Assembly (NCBI GenBank): GCA_905234245.1
Contig: CAJOGN010000003.1
Location: forward strand, 1-63,918
Length of the DNA: 63,918 bases
Reading direction: 5' to 3'
Origin: an uncultured Lachnospiraceae bacterium
GTDB taxonomy: Bacteria; Bacillota; Clostridia; Lachnospirales; Lachnospiraceae
Part shown: piece by piece, positions 50,560 through 58,965 of the stretch
Layout: each line of letters opens with the position of its first letter
How positions within the stretch are numbered: position 1 is the stretch's first letter
Notes under the pieces: generated by a model
Seen by the model: the letters and a program-made list of their open reading frames with translations, nothing else
Databases searched by the model: none
Told to the model about the DNA's origin: nothing
Translations under genes and position numbers: made by a program

Positions 50560-51392
50560 TACATCCATTCCCTTCTTATATCTAATAACCACGTATCAAA
50601 TAACATTTGCCTATTAATGCCTTTGATACGAAGTTGGGACAAATAATTACTGGTTATTCTAACTCCAGCAGAATATCGAAGCACATCTTCTTTATCACTA
50701 TCGGACAATCTGTCCATGCACACGGAACAGAATGCCTTCCAAAATAGTTTTAAATCGTAGCCATCTACACCGTCTTTAATCGCTACCTTATTACCAATCT
50801 TAAAGGCATTTGCTCCGGATACTTCTGCCATATTATCTAATACAAGCTCAACATAATCATAAAACTCACGAGGATATTTACCAATCTTATCTACCTCACC
50901 TGGAGTATCGCATATATTCTTTATTATATCCCACTCATCATCATGCAATGTATAATTTGTAAACTGTTTGCCATACTCATATATTTCTTGCGGAGTATAC
51001 CTATCCATATAAAAGATAATGGCCCGACTCCGAATGGTATCAAGAGTATTATTCTTATCCTCTAATGTCATAAGAAACTTGGCATTATTAGGAGGTTCTT
51101 CTGTTATCTTGAGCATGGCATTCTTAGCAGCTACTGACATATTATCTGCATCGGGAATAATGTAGAATGTCGGAACTCTTGTCTTATATGCCTCCGCTAT
51201 CATATCTCGAATATTATCAATCTTAATATCCGGAACTGTATATACCATATAATCGGGATACATAGAAATCACTTCTTTTACTAACAATTTCTTACCCGAC
51301 CCTTTTGGACCAATAAATAAACAGAACCTAGGTAAGGAATTATTATCATGAAGCGTTTTCATATCATTTAATAATTTATGCTGACCAATCAT
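50559..51392 (-). CDS. holB: clamp-loader delta-prime subunit (HolB-like)
   Basis: 277 aa. P-loop LFIGPKGSGKKLLVKEV; sensor region YIIPDADNMSVAAKNAMLKI and EEPPNNAKFLMTLEDKNNTL, arginine finger IRSRAIIF. This is the delta-prime/RFC-small type. The ATG is at 51392 and overlaps the DnaX stop (ATGA); a GTG at 51398 is also possible. Confidence 0.88.
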   Translation of the reverse strand: MIGQHKLLNDMKTLHDNNSLPRFCLFIGPKGSGKKLLVKEVISMYPDYMVYTVPDIKIDNIRDMIAEAYKTRVPTFYIIPDADNMSVAAKNAMLKITEEPPNNAKFLMTLEDKNNTLDTIRSRAIIFYMDRYTPQEIYEYGKQFTNYTLHDDEWDIIKNICDTPGEVDKIGKYPREFYDYVELVLDNMAEVSGANAFKIGNKVAIKDGVDGYDLKLFWKAFCSVCMDRLSDSDKEDVLRYSAGVRITSNYLSQLRIKGINRQMLFDTWLLDIRREWM

Positions 51393-52420
51393 ACGCACAC
51401 CTGCCAGATTGCTATTTCAAAATCATACTTCGGTGTAGATGAATACTTGATACTAGAATTCAACTCAATCAAAGTATCCAATAGCGTTGCAACTCGTGAA
51501 TTTGAAGAACCACATTCCTTATCCAACCATCGCTCACATTCCTCTAATTTCGGGATAGTAATATACTGCCAATCGCAGCCTAACCGCCACTTCTCGGCAT
51601 CCAATAAAAACTGCACCAACTGACGAACGAACTGTTTAATGTCCTTTCCATTATTATACAACTCTTCTATGATTTGTATAGCAGTCTTGGCATCCATGTT
51701 ATTCACGGCACTGACAATATCCATCATTGTACTATAATCAGTTGTACCTAAAGCAGTTACAACATTCTGAACGGTAAGTGTAGAATTATATGCTAAACAC
51801 TTATCCATCAAACTAATAGCATCTCTCATACCTCCGTCGGCAATCTTAGCAATGTACTCCAACGGTTCTCTATCTACAACCTTATCAATATCATTATATC
51901 CTTCGGACTCCAAGATCCACCAAAGTCGATCAACAATACCCCGCTGGCTAATTTTCCGGAAATCATACCTCTGCACACGAGAAAGAATTGTCTTTGGAAT
52001 CTTCTGTGGGTCCGTGGTACAGAATATAAATATACTCTTTGCCGGAGGTTCCTCAATTAACTTTAGAAATGCCTGCCATCCTGTATTAGAAATACTATGA
52101 CACTCATCAATAATAAAAACCTTATATTCACTATCCAACGATTTCGTCTTAGCCTGCTGGATAATGGATCGAACATCATCTACACCACTATTACTAGCAG
52201 CATCCATCTCAATCGGATTGCCCTGCCCGTGATTAATATCATTAGCAAAAATTCTTGCACAGGTTGTCTTACCGCATCCTGCAGGACCGCAGAATAAATA
52301 TACGTTCTTTATCTCGCCAGACTTCAACTGCTGCTGTAAGATGATCTTTGTAGAATCCTGTTCGCTGACATCATCCCATGTTGTCGGCCTATATTTAATT
52401 GCTAACGTCTTTACTGCCAT
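51389..52420 (-). CDS. dnaX: clamp-loader gamma/tau subunit (DnaX-like)
   Basis: 343 aa. AIKYRPTTWDDVSEQDSTKI, Walker A CGPAGCGKTTCARIF, the Walker B VFIIDECHSISNTGWQAFLK, and SRC-type arginine finger ILSRVQRYDF, all canonical. There is no zinc module and no long tau C-terminus, so it is gamma-like and may not contact the helicase as tau does. Start 52420 is preferred (GAGGAACAGTG upstream). Confidence 0.93.
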   Translation of the reverse strand: MAVKTLAIKYRPTTWDDVSEQDSTKIILQQQLKSGEIKNVYLFCGPAGCGKTTCARIFANDINHGQGNPIEMDAASNSGVDDVRSIIQQAKTKSLDSEYKVFIIDECHSISNTGWQAFLKLIEEPPAKSIFIFCTTDPQKIPKTILSRVQRYDFRKISQRGIVDRLWWILESEGYNDIDKVVDREPLEYIAKIADGGMRDAISLMDKCLAYNSTLTVQNVVTALGTTDYSTMMDIVSAVNNMDAKTAIQIIEELYNNGKDIKQFVRQLVQFLLDAEKWRLGCDWQYITIPKLEECERWLDKECGSSNSRVATLLDTLIELNSSIKYSSTPKYDFEIAIWQVCV

Positions 52421-52641
52421 CACTGTTCCTCTTCGTGTAGAATATACTTTGCATACTGACAAGCCTCACCAAATCTGTTCTTACCTGCCATCATCTTTGT
52501 TTCAATGTCCATTCCCATTTTACGGAAATTAAATATAATATCAGCCAGTCTTGTTGCACCAAAATTATCAATAGCCTGCCGACTGGTGATGCTTCCATAA
52601 GTCTTTAAAAAATCTAATACTGCTGCTCTCTGTCCTCTCAT
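52420..52641 (-). CDS. small winged-helix DNA-binding protein
   Basis: 73 aa. AVLDFLKTYGSITSRQAIDN FGATRLADIIFNFRKMGM is a winged helix-turn-helix of the phage helix-turn-helix_type found beside replication genes. Overlaps DnaX start (ATGA-type) and lies in the same operon. Confidence 0.8.
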   Translation of the reverse strand: MRGQRAAVLDFLKTYGSITSRQAIDNFGATRLADIIFNFRKMGMDIETKMMAGKNRFGEACQYAKYILHEEEQ

Positions 52642-52979
52642 TACTTATCTCCTTTCATATAACTCTGTAATAACTGAAATAATCTTTCACCAATAACATA
52701 ATATCGTTTATTTGCTGCTGGTCCGAAATCAAAGCATAATGCTGAATTATTCTTTCCCATCGCAAATGCTTCTTCCTCATTCTTGAGCAACCAATCTTCC
52801 TGAATTGTAAACGATTTAGAATTTTTGGTTTTGGTCTTACATTCAATTAACCACTCATCTGCTATAACATCTCCTTTCTGAAATGGTGTAGCTCCACTAT
52901 TAACGGTTTGTCTACCACCAATAGCTTTAGCAACTGCTTTTTCCTGCTTATTACTATAAAACCTGGTAGGTCTATTCAA
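52641..52979 (-). CDS. PD-(D/E)XK nuclease (Holliday-junction-resolvase-like)
   Basis: 112 aa. GDVIADEWLIECKTKTKNSK SFTIQEDWL: the Asp and Glu-x-Lys of the nuclease core. A Holliday junction resolvase-like fold. It starts with TTG at 52979, overlapping the previous stop, with GAGGT upstream. It may resolve recombination structures. Confidence 0.8.
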   Translation of the reverse strand: MNRPTRFYSNKQEKAVAKAIGGRQTVNSGATPFQKGDVIADEWLIECKTKTKNSKSFTIQEDWLLKNEEEAFAMGKNNSALCFDFGPAANKRYYVIGERLFQLLQSYMKGDK

Positions 52980-53353
52980 AATAATTTACCTCGTTTCTTC
53001 TTAACAGCAGGATGAATATTCTTGGCAGGTTGTGTAGATTTTATTCTGCACATAGCTTTCAATTGATTAGCTTTTCCAATCACCCAAGGATCTCGGAGCG
53101 GTAAAAAAGCTCCGGATGTTCCATCCCAATCTTCAAAAGCATCTGACCATATAACCTGCTTTGCTATATCCGGATATTGAGTTTGTAGATGTGCTAATTC
53201 TACGGCCCATTCACTCCACTGCTTATCTGATATGAGATTTGTATCCATTTCATAATATAAACAGGAGTGAACCAGCATCTGCAATCGTCTTTGCTGTATT
53301 AATTCTGCTATGTCCAATTCCGGACCCGTAAATAATTCATATGTTTTTGGCAT
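52976..53353 (-). CDS. DNA ligase (LigA)-related protein
   Basis: 125 aa. IQQRRLQMLVHSCLYYEMDT NLISDKQWSEWAVELAHLQ closely matches the start of NAD-dependent ligases (helical Ia domain, YH-x-YY-x-D-x-x-ISD). It lacks the adenylation core. Family members of this length are common in clostridial phages. Possibly regulates or titrates host ligase cofactor, inferred. Confidence 0.75.
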   Translation of the reverse strand: MPKTYELFTGPELDIAELIQQRRLQMLVHSCLYYEMDTNLISDKQWSEWAVELAHLQTQYPDIAKQVIWSDAFEDWDGTSGAFLPLRDPWVIGKANQLKAMCRIKSTQPAKNIHPAVKKKRGKLF

Positions 53354-53618
53354 AGTGATTTTGTATCCTGTTAAATACGGTATCCGCCGTGAGGTATCCT
53401 TCAACAGAATCCTCCGAATTACAAAGACCCATTATCTCTAAAAGATCTGCCCTATTACCATAACTAACATCGTTCTCAATAACAGAACAAACCTGAAGGC
53501 CGTTTTTATCAAAATAACGAATCTGCATACCTTCAAGATAATAATAGGTAGAAAACGGTATATTTGCTTCTAGCAACATACCTGCTAATTTCTTAATTTC
53601 AGTATATTCAGGTCTCAT
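53337..53618 (-). CDS. hypothetical protein
   Basis: 93 aa. MRPEYTEIKKLAGMLLEANI, then a beta portion (YYYLEGMQIRYFDKNGLQVC) and an acidic helix. Repeated in clostridial phages near ligase-related genes. AAGGAGG before the ATG. Confidence 0.72.
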   Translation of the reverse strand: MRPEYTEIKKLAGMLLEANIPFSTYYYLEGMQIRYFDKNGLQVCSVIENDVSYGNRADLLEIMGLCNSEDSVEGYLTADTVFNRIQNHYAKNI

Positions 53619-53634
53619 ACTTCCTCCTTTTCTT

Positions 53635-54231
53635 TCATTCGCTGTCTACGTTTTTCCCAACCACTTCTTTTGAAATAATCGAACTGCGTATTATCCAACC
53701 TTCCCAGGTAACTTTCCTGAGTTCTTTCTTATACGCATCAACAGCGGCCTTCAGCTCCTCCTTGCTGTCAAATGGATTAACATAATTATGATGACCACAC
53801 TCAGGACCAATTCCAAAATACTGAGAAACAGGATTGGTCAATGCTCTTCCACAGCACATGCAAACAGAAATCTTCTCCGCCCACATATCACCATGAAGTT
53901 TCATATAAACCATCCCTTTAGTTTCCTTTTCCACTGTTCCTGTCATTGTCCGGAACGGCATTGGATTATCATTATTCCACTTCGCCATGAAATCAAATTC
54001 CGGAGAGGACTTCTTGGTCATATACTGCTTAACGGTGATACGATATTCCTTCTTATCCTCAACGGATTCCGGCTTTACCACCGTCGTATTCGCCGACATC
54101 TTAACTGGATGTAAAACAATATGTATATCTTTCTGACCCGGCTTAAAATTGGTGGTAAACTGGTCAATAGATGTGTACTCAACTCCATCAACGGTGATGG
54201 ATCCTTTCCAGTTCTTAAGCATTGTAAGCAT
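53635..54231 (-). CDS. DUF6011-like zinc-binding protein
   Basis: 198 aa. A beta-rich N-terminal domain (LHPVKMSANTTVVKPESVED) and a C-terminal zinc motif CMCCGRALTNPVSQYFGIGP ECGHH of DUF6011, then charged helices. Probably nucleic-acid-related, unknown. Shared leader motif and promoter 54274-54302. Confidence 0.75.
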   Translation of the reverse strand: MLTMLKNWKGSITVDGVEYTSIDQFTTNFKPGQKDIHIVLHPVKMSANTTVVKPESVEDKKEYRITVKQYMTKKSSPEFDFMAKWNNDNPMPFRTMTGTVEKETKGMVYMKLHGDMWAEKISVCMCCGRALTNPVSQYFGIGPECGHHNYVNPFDSKEELKAAVDAYKKELRKVTWEGWIIRSSIISKEVVGKNVDSE

Positions 54232-54273
54232 ATCAAGTCCTCCAAGTTTTTATAGTATTTTTAACTATTAAAC

Positions 54274-54302
54274 ATTATACTACATATTTATATAAAAGTA
54301 AA
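54274..54302 (-). promoter_or_regulatory. phage promoter family member (TTTACT, 17 bp, TATAAT)
   Basis: Its -35 overlaps the terminator of the upstream operon. Drives 54231 downward (53635, ligase-related, nuclease, clamp loader). Confidence 0.83.
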
Positions 54303-54323
54303 GAGGAAGTTTAAAACTTCCTC
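54303..54323 (-). terminator. terminator hairpin
   Basis: GAGGAAGTTT / AAACTTCCTC, followed on the minus strand by TTTACTTTTATA. Ends the operon with the ArdC-like and 33-aa genes. The U-run is imperfect. Confidence 0.75.
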
Positions 54324-54329
54324 AACTTT

Positions 54330-54431
54330 TTATTCTTCCTCTTCATAATCTTCCCAAGGGTCTGTCCACCCGATACCATCTACCCAAACACTAACTCTTC
54401 CGTCACTTTCACTTGTCCAATCCCAACTCAT
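54330..54431 (-). CDS. 33-aa Trp-rich acidic protein
   Basis: MSWDWTSESDGRVSVWVDGI GWTDPWEDYEEEE. AAGGAGG before the ATG and overlaps the previous stop (TAATG). Small antitoxin-like or DNA-mimic acidic protein is possible. Confidence 0.68.
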   Translation of the reverse strand: MSWDWTSESDGRVSVWVDGIGWTDPWEDYEEEE

Positions 54432-54763
54432 TATACTTCCTCCTTCTCAACCTGTTCATCTGTAAAGAATGCCGACATCTTCATGAAACAATAACCGTTG
54501 GCTGCTGCCTCTTCCTCTTCGCCCTCTTTCACCTTCTTATTGGTATATTTCCAGATCGGAAATTTGATAAAACTCTTCTCACCCTTCTTAACTCTGTATC
54601 CTAATGCCTTCCATCTCTGAAATGTATGAATAGGCTGAATCTCATCCAGTTCGACAATATTGCCATCAAGATCCCTTGCTTTGATCTTCTTACCTGTAAA
54701 CCTAAGAACTCCTTCTTGCTGAAGTCTGATCTGCTCTGCCGCAATAATCATCACATTTGTCAT
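54431..54763 (-). CDS. ArdC N-terminal-like protein
   Basis: 110 aa. HTFQRWKALGYRVKKGEKSF, then MKMSAFFTDEQVEKEEV: the N-terminal ssDNA-binding domain of ArdC anti-restriction proteins, without the metallopeptidase. It may protect incoming or replicating single-stranded DNA. Located beside RecA. Confidence 0.8.
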   Translation of the reverse strand: MTNVMIIAAEQIRLQQEGVLRFTGKKIKARDLDGNIVELDEIQPIHTFQRWKALGYRVKKGEKSFIKFPIWKYTNKKVKEGEEEEAAANGYCFMKMSAFFTDEQVEKEEV

Positions 54764-54778
54764 TTTCTGTTTCCTTTC

Positions 54779-55141
54779 TTAACAATTCTGTATGAACCTT
54801 GCTGCTTTATCCGATATTGCATAAACACCATCAGTCAACTCATTGAACAGATCCCAAGCGGCCAGGAACTTTGTTCTCCAATCCAGGTTCTTTGTCTGAA
54901 TACCATATGCAATCGCATTCGCCATATAATACTTCATCCAATTAATAGCCTCTTTCTTATCGCAAGACATAGTTGAATCACAGAACCAATCCTTTGCATC
55001 TGCATAATCGCTGTCCTGTCTGAAATCCACTCCAGGATTATTATACCCAATCTGAAATGCTACTGTGGACGCATCATAGGCCTGCGACTTTGTCTTAGAA
55101 GTAAAATCTGCTTCAAATCTAGTGAATTCATATCCGGTCAT
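54779..55141 (-). CDS. hypothetical protein
   Basis: 120 aa. MTGYEFTRFEADFTSKTKSQ; helical, aromatic-rich. It is the first gene of promoter 55186-55213, followed by the ArdC-like gene. No family recognised. Confidence 0.72.
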   Translation of the reverse strand: MTGYEFTRFEADFTSKTKSQAYDASTVAFQIGYNNPGVDFRQDSDYADAKDWFCDSTMSCDKKEAINWMKYYMANAIAYGIQTKNLDWRTKFLAAWDLFNELTDGVYAISDKAARFIQNC

Positions 55142-55185
55142 TTTTATATCCTCCTTAGGTTTAATAGTAACTCCTTACATTAAAC

Positions 55186-55213
55186 ATTATACTACACATT
55201 TATCAAAAGTCAA
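55186..55213 (-). promoter_or_regulatory. phage promoter family member (TTGACT, 16 bp, TATAAT)
   Basis: Followed by GTTTAATGTAAGGAGTTACT. Drives 55141 and 54763. Confidence 0.88.
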
Positions 55214-55231
55214 GAGGAATTTAAAATTTAC

Positions 55232-55260
55232 CATAAAAATAAAGGAGTCTTACGACTCCT
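55232..55260 (-). terminator. rho-independent terminator at the end of recA
   Basis: AGGAGTC / GACTCCT stem, 4-nt loop, then TTTATTTTTATGG on the minus strand. It overlaps the recA stop codon. Confidence 0.88.
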
Positions 55261-56278
55261 CCATTTTCTTATCTACCAACTGTTCTACTCGTTCCAATAA
55301 AGAGGTATCTTCTTCCAATTTACCGTATACATTAACCTGACCTTGTATCTTGCCAAGTATTATCTCTCCGGTATCAGGATCCAGTATATCAAACCAACCG
55401 CCGTGTTTATCAATTACTCCGTATTTGATGGCGACGTCTACAAGGTCCTTCAAATAATCAATTCCGGTATCATAATTCAAAGTATAAAATCCTGTTCGTC
55501 TAGTAGGTTTACAGGTCTTATTCTTTGTCATACTCATCTGAACTATATTACCGGCAGGGCTTTCAGCAGATCTGGTCAGTTCGTTTCCTTTGTCATCAAT
55601 AAACTTACCTCTGCTGAATAACATACGAACGGCACAGCAATGCTTCCATGCCTTACCACCTGGAGTTGTCTGCCCTCCCCAAGGACTATTCATATCCTCA
55701 CGCATCTGATTAATTCCAATCCCTGTGCAATTATGTCTTTGCATCAACATTTCTATACGCTTGCTAAACAATGTGAGAGACTTTGATACACCACCATAAG
55801 TTTTATCTTCTAATGTCTTATCCAACTCCTGCTGCGACACCAATACACCAATACTATCCAGAACCCATAAACCAACTTCCCCTGTATCTACGGCATCACA
55901 AATGATCTGAAATATCTCTTCGGCGGACTGAGATTTAGGTTGGAGAATATACATAGCATCAACATTAACTCCAAGCTTTTGAGCCCACTCATAATCCAAT
56001 GTATTTTCGGCGTCTACATACAAGACATCTCTAGCTCCTTCCATATTCTGATAATTAGCAACTATGTCAAGAGCTGTGGTTGTCTTACCTCCATGCTCCT
56101 CGCCATAAAACTCTGTGATCTTTCCCATAGGAATACCACCAAAAGTACAATAGTTCATTCGAGGACTTGTAAATGGAATTCTTCTGTACTTAAAATCCGG
56201 TAAGCCTTTTGTAAGTATTTGTTCTTTCTGTTGCTTATTTACATTCTTAACAATTTCTTCCAGCATTAATCCCATAAT
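55250..56278 (-). CDS. recA: RecA-like recombinase
   Basis: 342 aa. Walker A YGEEHGGKTTTA, Walker B GLWVLDSIGVLV, L1/L2-type region GINQMREDMNSPWGGQTTPG GKAWKHCCAVR. Phage RecA/UvsX-type strand-exchange protein. Start 56278, AGGAGG upstream. It pairs homologous DNA and, with RecU-like and Cas4-like nucleases, supports recombination-dependent replication. Confidence 0.93.
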   Translation of the reverse strand: MMGLMLEEIVKNVNKQQKEQILTKGLPDFKYRRIPFTSPRMNYCTFGGIPMGKITEFYGEEHGGKTTTALDIVANYQNMEGARDVLYVDAENTLDYEWAQKLGVNVDAMYILQPKSQSAEEIFQIICDAVDTGEVGLWVLDSIGVLVSQQELDKTLEDKTYGGVSKSLTLFSKRIEMLMQRHNCTGIGINQMREDMNSPWGGQTTPGGKAWKHCCAVRMLFSRGKFIDDKGNELTRSAESPAGNIVQMSMTKNKTCKPTRRTGFYTLNYDTGIDYLKDLVDVAIKYGVIDKHGGWFDILDPDTGEIILGKIQGQVNVYGKLEEDTSLLERVEQLVDKKMEES

Positions 56279-56964
56279 TAGGCCTCCTTGCATATATCAT
56301 CAAGATAAGGTAGCTTAGAAAGTATATCTACAAACTCTTTCCACTCATCCAATTTATGTCCTGCTCGCTGCCTAATAATCGTCAGGACATTCTCATAATT
56401 CATAGTTACTGTTCTTTTCTGATTATAAGATGATGGAAGTAGCTGAATCATCTGCCACCAATACTGTTTGTCTTTGGTTTCAAGATATTTTTCCCGGCAG
56501 ACGTTCAACACCGGAATGATGTATTCAATCAGGAAGTGCTGCGGCTGAACCATTGTTGAACAGTCCGTTCCCCATTTCAATTCAAACAGGTCACAGCCGG
56601 TATTCAACAGCTGGTCCCAACTGAAGTCATCCAGTTCAAATGGCTTTGCCGCAATCTTGTGCATAGTGCTACAGGAATTAGCAACTGTGCCAACCTTATA
56701 GGTGTCGAACTCCTTCCACCAATAAAGTGGAGCAGTGATATCCATACTGACAAAAATCTGTCTAAGATACTTTCTATGCTCTGTTCCTGCTCTAAACAAT
56801 CTTTGCATTAGATCTAAATCATTCTTACCTACCACAAAAACATTTTCATCTTCCCCGTCAATACCATATCCACTATCACTCTTATCCCATGAGTTCATAG
56901 GATTTCGCATTCCTCTAATTGCATGTTCAAATCCCCACGGTTCAATCTTCTCTACTTTAATCAT
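56278..56964 (-). CDS. ThyX-like protein lacking the canonical motif
   Basis: 228 aa. It follows the ThyX architecture: YGIDGEDENVFVVGKNDLDL, TEHRKYLRQIFVSMDITAPL, then WWKEFDTYKVGTVANSCSTM and SSYNQKRTVTMNYENVLTII. The canonical RHRxxSxNExSxR is replaced. It could be a diverged flavin-dependent thymidylate synthase with an altered substrate. GGAGG before ATG 56964; overlaps DUF3310. Confidence 0.7.
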   Translation of the reverse strand: MIKVEKIEPWGFEHAIRGMRNPMNSWDKSDSGYGIDGEDENVFVVGKNDLDLMQRLFRAGTEHRKYLRQIFVSMDITAPLYWWKEFDTYKVGTVANSCSTMHKIAAKPFELDDFSWDQLLNTGCDLFELKWGTDCSTMVQPQHFLIEYIIPVLNVCREKYLETKDKQYWWQMIQLLPSSYNQKRTVTMNYENVLTIIRQRAGHKLDEWKEFVDILSKLPYLDDICKEA

Positions 56965-57178
56965 TTTCACCCTCCAGTTGAATAAACTTATTCAGATACC
57001 AAACCGCTTTCTCAGCATCTTCTATACCATTCTTTCTATCCATTCTCCAAACATATTTAAAAGCATTACACTGACAGAAATGCTTTACAGCTTCTAAACC
57101 GAACACTTCTGCCATGACCTCTATACATTCGTAATTACCTACCTCATAATGCTGAGGATGATTAACATTATCCGCCAT
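56957..57178 (-). CDS. DUF3310 protein
   Basis: 73 aa. VNHPQHYEVGNYECIEVMAE and AFKYVWRMDRKNGIEDAEKA match DUF3310, often described as a nucleotide kinase-like/MazG-linked phage protein. Next to MazG and ThyX-like genes, pointing to nucleotide metabolism. Confidence 0.87.
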   Translation of the reverse strand: MADNVNHPQHYEVGNYECIEVMAEVFGLEAVKHFCQCNAFKYVWRMDRKNGIEDAEKAVWYLNKFIQLEGEND

Positions 57179-57513
57179 TATATATCTCCTGGTGCTCTGT
57201 GCAAACTGTGATCTACATCAAACCCATCTGGGTATCTTGCTCTCAGCTTATCTATATTCATCTTCATAATATCTTCTAATGACCATCCAAATGATGTGCA
57301 ATATTCAGCAATAAACCAAAGAAGATCTCCTAACTCTTTCATCTTATGTTCATCATTCGGTTCTATGTGGCCTTGGTAAATCTTCTGATAAATTGAGTGC
57401 AATTCACCTAATTCTCCAACCATGCCGTGAAGGGCATGAAATTCTTGACCAGCAGATGTTAACGTCTTATCTATAGTTCTTGCTGCTAACCTCTGATATT
57501 CATTTCCCGTCAT
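57178..57513 (-). CDS. MazG-like nucleotide pyrophosphohydrolase
   Basis: 111 aa. GELGELHSIYQKIYQG and MKELGDLLWFIAEY: the EExxE-type acidic helices of MazG. It removes pyrophosphate from (d)NTPs, cleaning the pool or lowering host ppGpp signals. AGGAGG before the ATG 57513. Confidence 0.85.
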   Translation of the reverse strand: MTGNEYQRLAARTIDKTLTSAGQEFHALHGMVGELGELHSIYQKIYQGHIEPNDEHKMKELGDLLWFIAEYCTSFGWSLEDIMKMNIDKLRARYPDGFDVDHSLHRAPGDI

Positions 57514-57802
57514 CTGCAGCCTCCTCAAGTGCTTCGTTTATAATCTGCTTATATTTCTTTGTATTCTTTATGGAATTAACAAGCAAATTAACTGCCTTAT
57601 CTACAATCTCATCTTTATTTTCTTCAAATGCCTCTTTAATTATATCCTTGCCGTCATCTGTTAAATCACCCCACTTACCTATTAACTTTGCTTTAACAGT
57701 AGATACAATTTCTTGAACAATCTTATCTGAAGCAGACTGCTCGATATTCTTTTTGATAGTATCATCGTCGATATTGATTGCAAACTGTAAAATATGTTCC
57801 AT
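57500..57802 (-). CDS. hypothetical helical protein
   Basis: 100 aa, acidic and helical (MEHILQFAINIDDDTIKKNI to EEAADDGK). Repeated lysine/glutamate helices. Overlaps MazG start by 14 nt. Possibly a chaperone-like or scaffold protein. Confidence 0.72.
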   Translation of the reverse strand: MEHILQFAINIDDDTIKKNIEQSASDKIVQEIVSTVKAKLIGKWGDLTDDGKDIIKEAFEENKDEIVDKAVNLLVNSIKNTKKYKQIINEALEEAADDGK

Positions 57803-57804
57803 AA

Positions 57805-58326
57805 TTATCCTCCTATCCTTGTTAATTCTTTTTCTTGCATTCTATGTGATAATACCTTTTTACAACTGCTTAACAACTCTTGCCCATTCTCTACCTTAGA
57901 CTTCAATGTCTTATATGCTCGGCTATAACAAGAATTGACAATATACTCTTGCTGAGAAGCTAATTCTGCTAATGAATCTTTATCAGCCACGGTTCCCTTT
58001 TCCTGTGACGCTCGAGCACTGTGATACATCTCTTTATATACTGCTCGTGATATATCATCTCTCACACCGAGTTGTTCACATAAACCTCCAGCAAAATAAA
58101 GACAAGTAGATAAATTTAAACAGAAATCTTCTAACTCTGAATCTGATGGGGGATTTTCTCCGTCTTTCAAACAGTCTTTTATAAATGATACATAATTATC
58201 TAAATCTTTACAATACGGCTGAATGATACTAGCTACAATTTCATCTATAATTATAGATTTACCTTCCACATCATCTTTTGTATCGTGAATTTCATCCAGT
58301 TCTTCATCAGTTAGGTTGAATTTCAT
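57805..58326 (-). CDS. hypothetical protein
   Basis: 173 aa, helical. MKFNLTDEELDEIHDTKDDV, a middle with Cys (FCLNLSTCLYFAGGLCEQLG) and a C-terminal helix (ILNSCYSRAYKTLKSKV). No family recognised. ATG overlaps the next stop. Confidence 0.7.
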   Translation of the reverse strand: MKFNLTDEELDEIHDTKDDVEGKSIIIDEIVASIIQPYCKDLDNYVSFIKDCLKDGENPPSDSELEDFCLNLSTCLYFAGGLCEQLGVRDDISRAVYKEMYHSARASQEKGTVADKDSLAELASQQEYIVNSCYSRAYKTLKSKVENGQELLSSCKKVLSHRMQEKELTRIGG

Positions 58327-58511
58327 TTTTCTACCCCCATAATCTGTCGGGCTTTTTCGTACAATAACAATGCTGCAATTAATTCTTGCTTTGAGATTTT
58401 CCTTTGTACAACATCTTCACAAAATGGCTGAATTGTAGTGAATATAAAATCCTCCATCGTTTCTTGTACTTCTGTGGTAATTTTATACATCATTGAATCC
58501 ATTGAATCCAT
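58323..58511 (-). CDS. small helical protein
   Basis: 62 aa. MDSMDSMMYKITTEVQETME to YEKARQIMGVEK. GGAGGAATTTTTC precedes ATG 58511, inside the RecU gene's end. Unknown. Confidence 0.65.
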   Translation of the reverse strand: MDSMDSMMYKITTEVQETMEDFIFTTIQPFCEDVVQRKISKQELIAALLLYEKARQIMGVEK

Positions 58512-58965
58512 TGAAAAATTCCTCCATATCATAATCAAAGAAAACTCTTTTCTTTTTTCCTTTCATTTCTACAACACAACCAATAAAATCATCTATATCA
58601 TACCGTATACTCTTACCACCGACTTTTTTTATCTGCTCTAATATCTGAATAGGAAGAAATAAAGTCTTATCTTTATCTATCCACCAGCAAATAATTCCTG
58701 CAAACACACCTTCTATTTGAGATTTTTCCAATAAACCATTCCACTGAGTATCCGTTATATTGGTGAATGGTAGACTTGCTCCGTGAACAGATTTACATTC
58801 AATATAATATTCATAAGGTTCCTTATAAACAATGAAATCACAAATATTTTGACTTCCTTTAAATCCGGTCATTTGATCATGCATACGATCAATAGACACA
58901 CCAGAAACCCGTTCAAATGCTTCTCTTATACATTGCTCAAATTCTTTGCCTCTACCTCGTCCCAT
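58483..58965 (-). CDS. RecU-like Holliday junction resolvase
   Basis: 160 aa. ICDFIVYKEPYEYYIECKSV HGASLPFTNITDTQWNGL shows the Asp, Glu-x-Lys and following SFPF/N-type motif of RecU. It cuts four-way junctions during recombination and packaging. ATGG start at 58965 overlaps Cas4-like stop. Confidence 0.82.
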   Translation of the reverse strand: MGRGRGKEFEQCIREAFERVSGVSIDRMHDQMTGFKGSQNICDFIVYKEPYEYYIECKSVHGASLPFTNITDTQWNGLLEKSQIEGVFAGIICWWIDKDKTLFLPIQILEQIKKVGGKSIRYDIDDFIGCVVEMKGKKKRVFFDYDMEEFFNGFNGFNDV

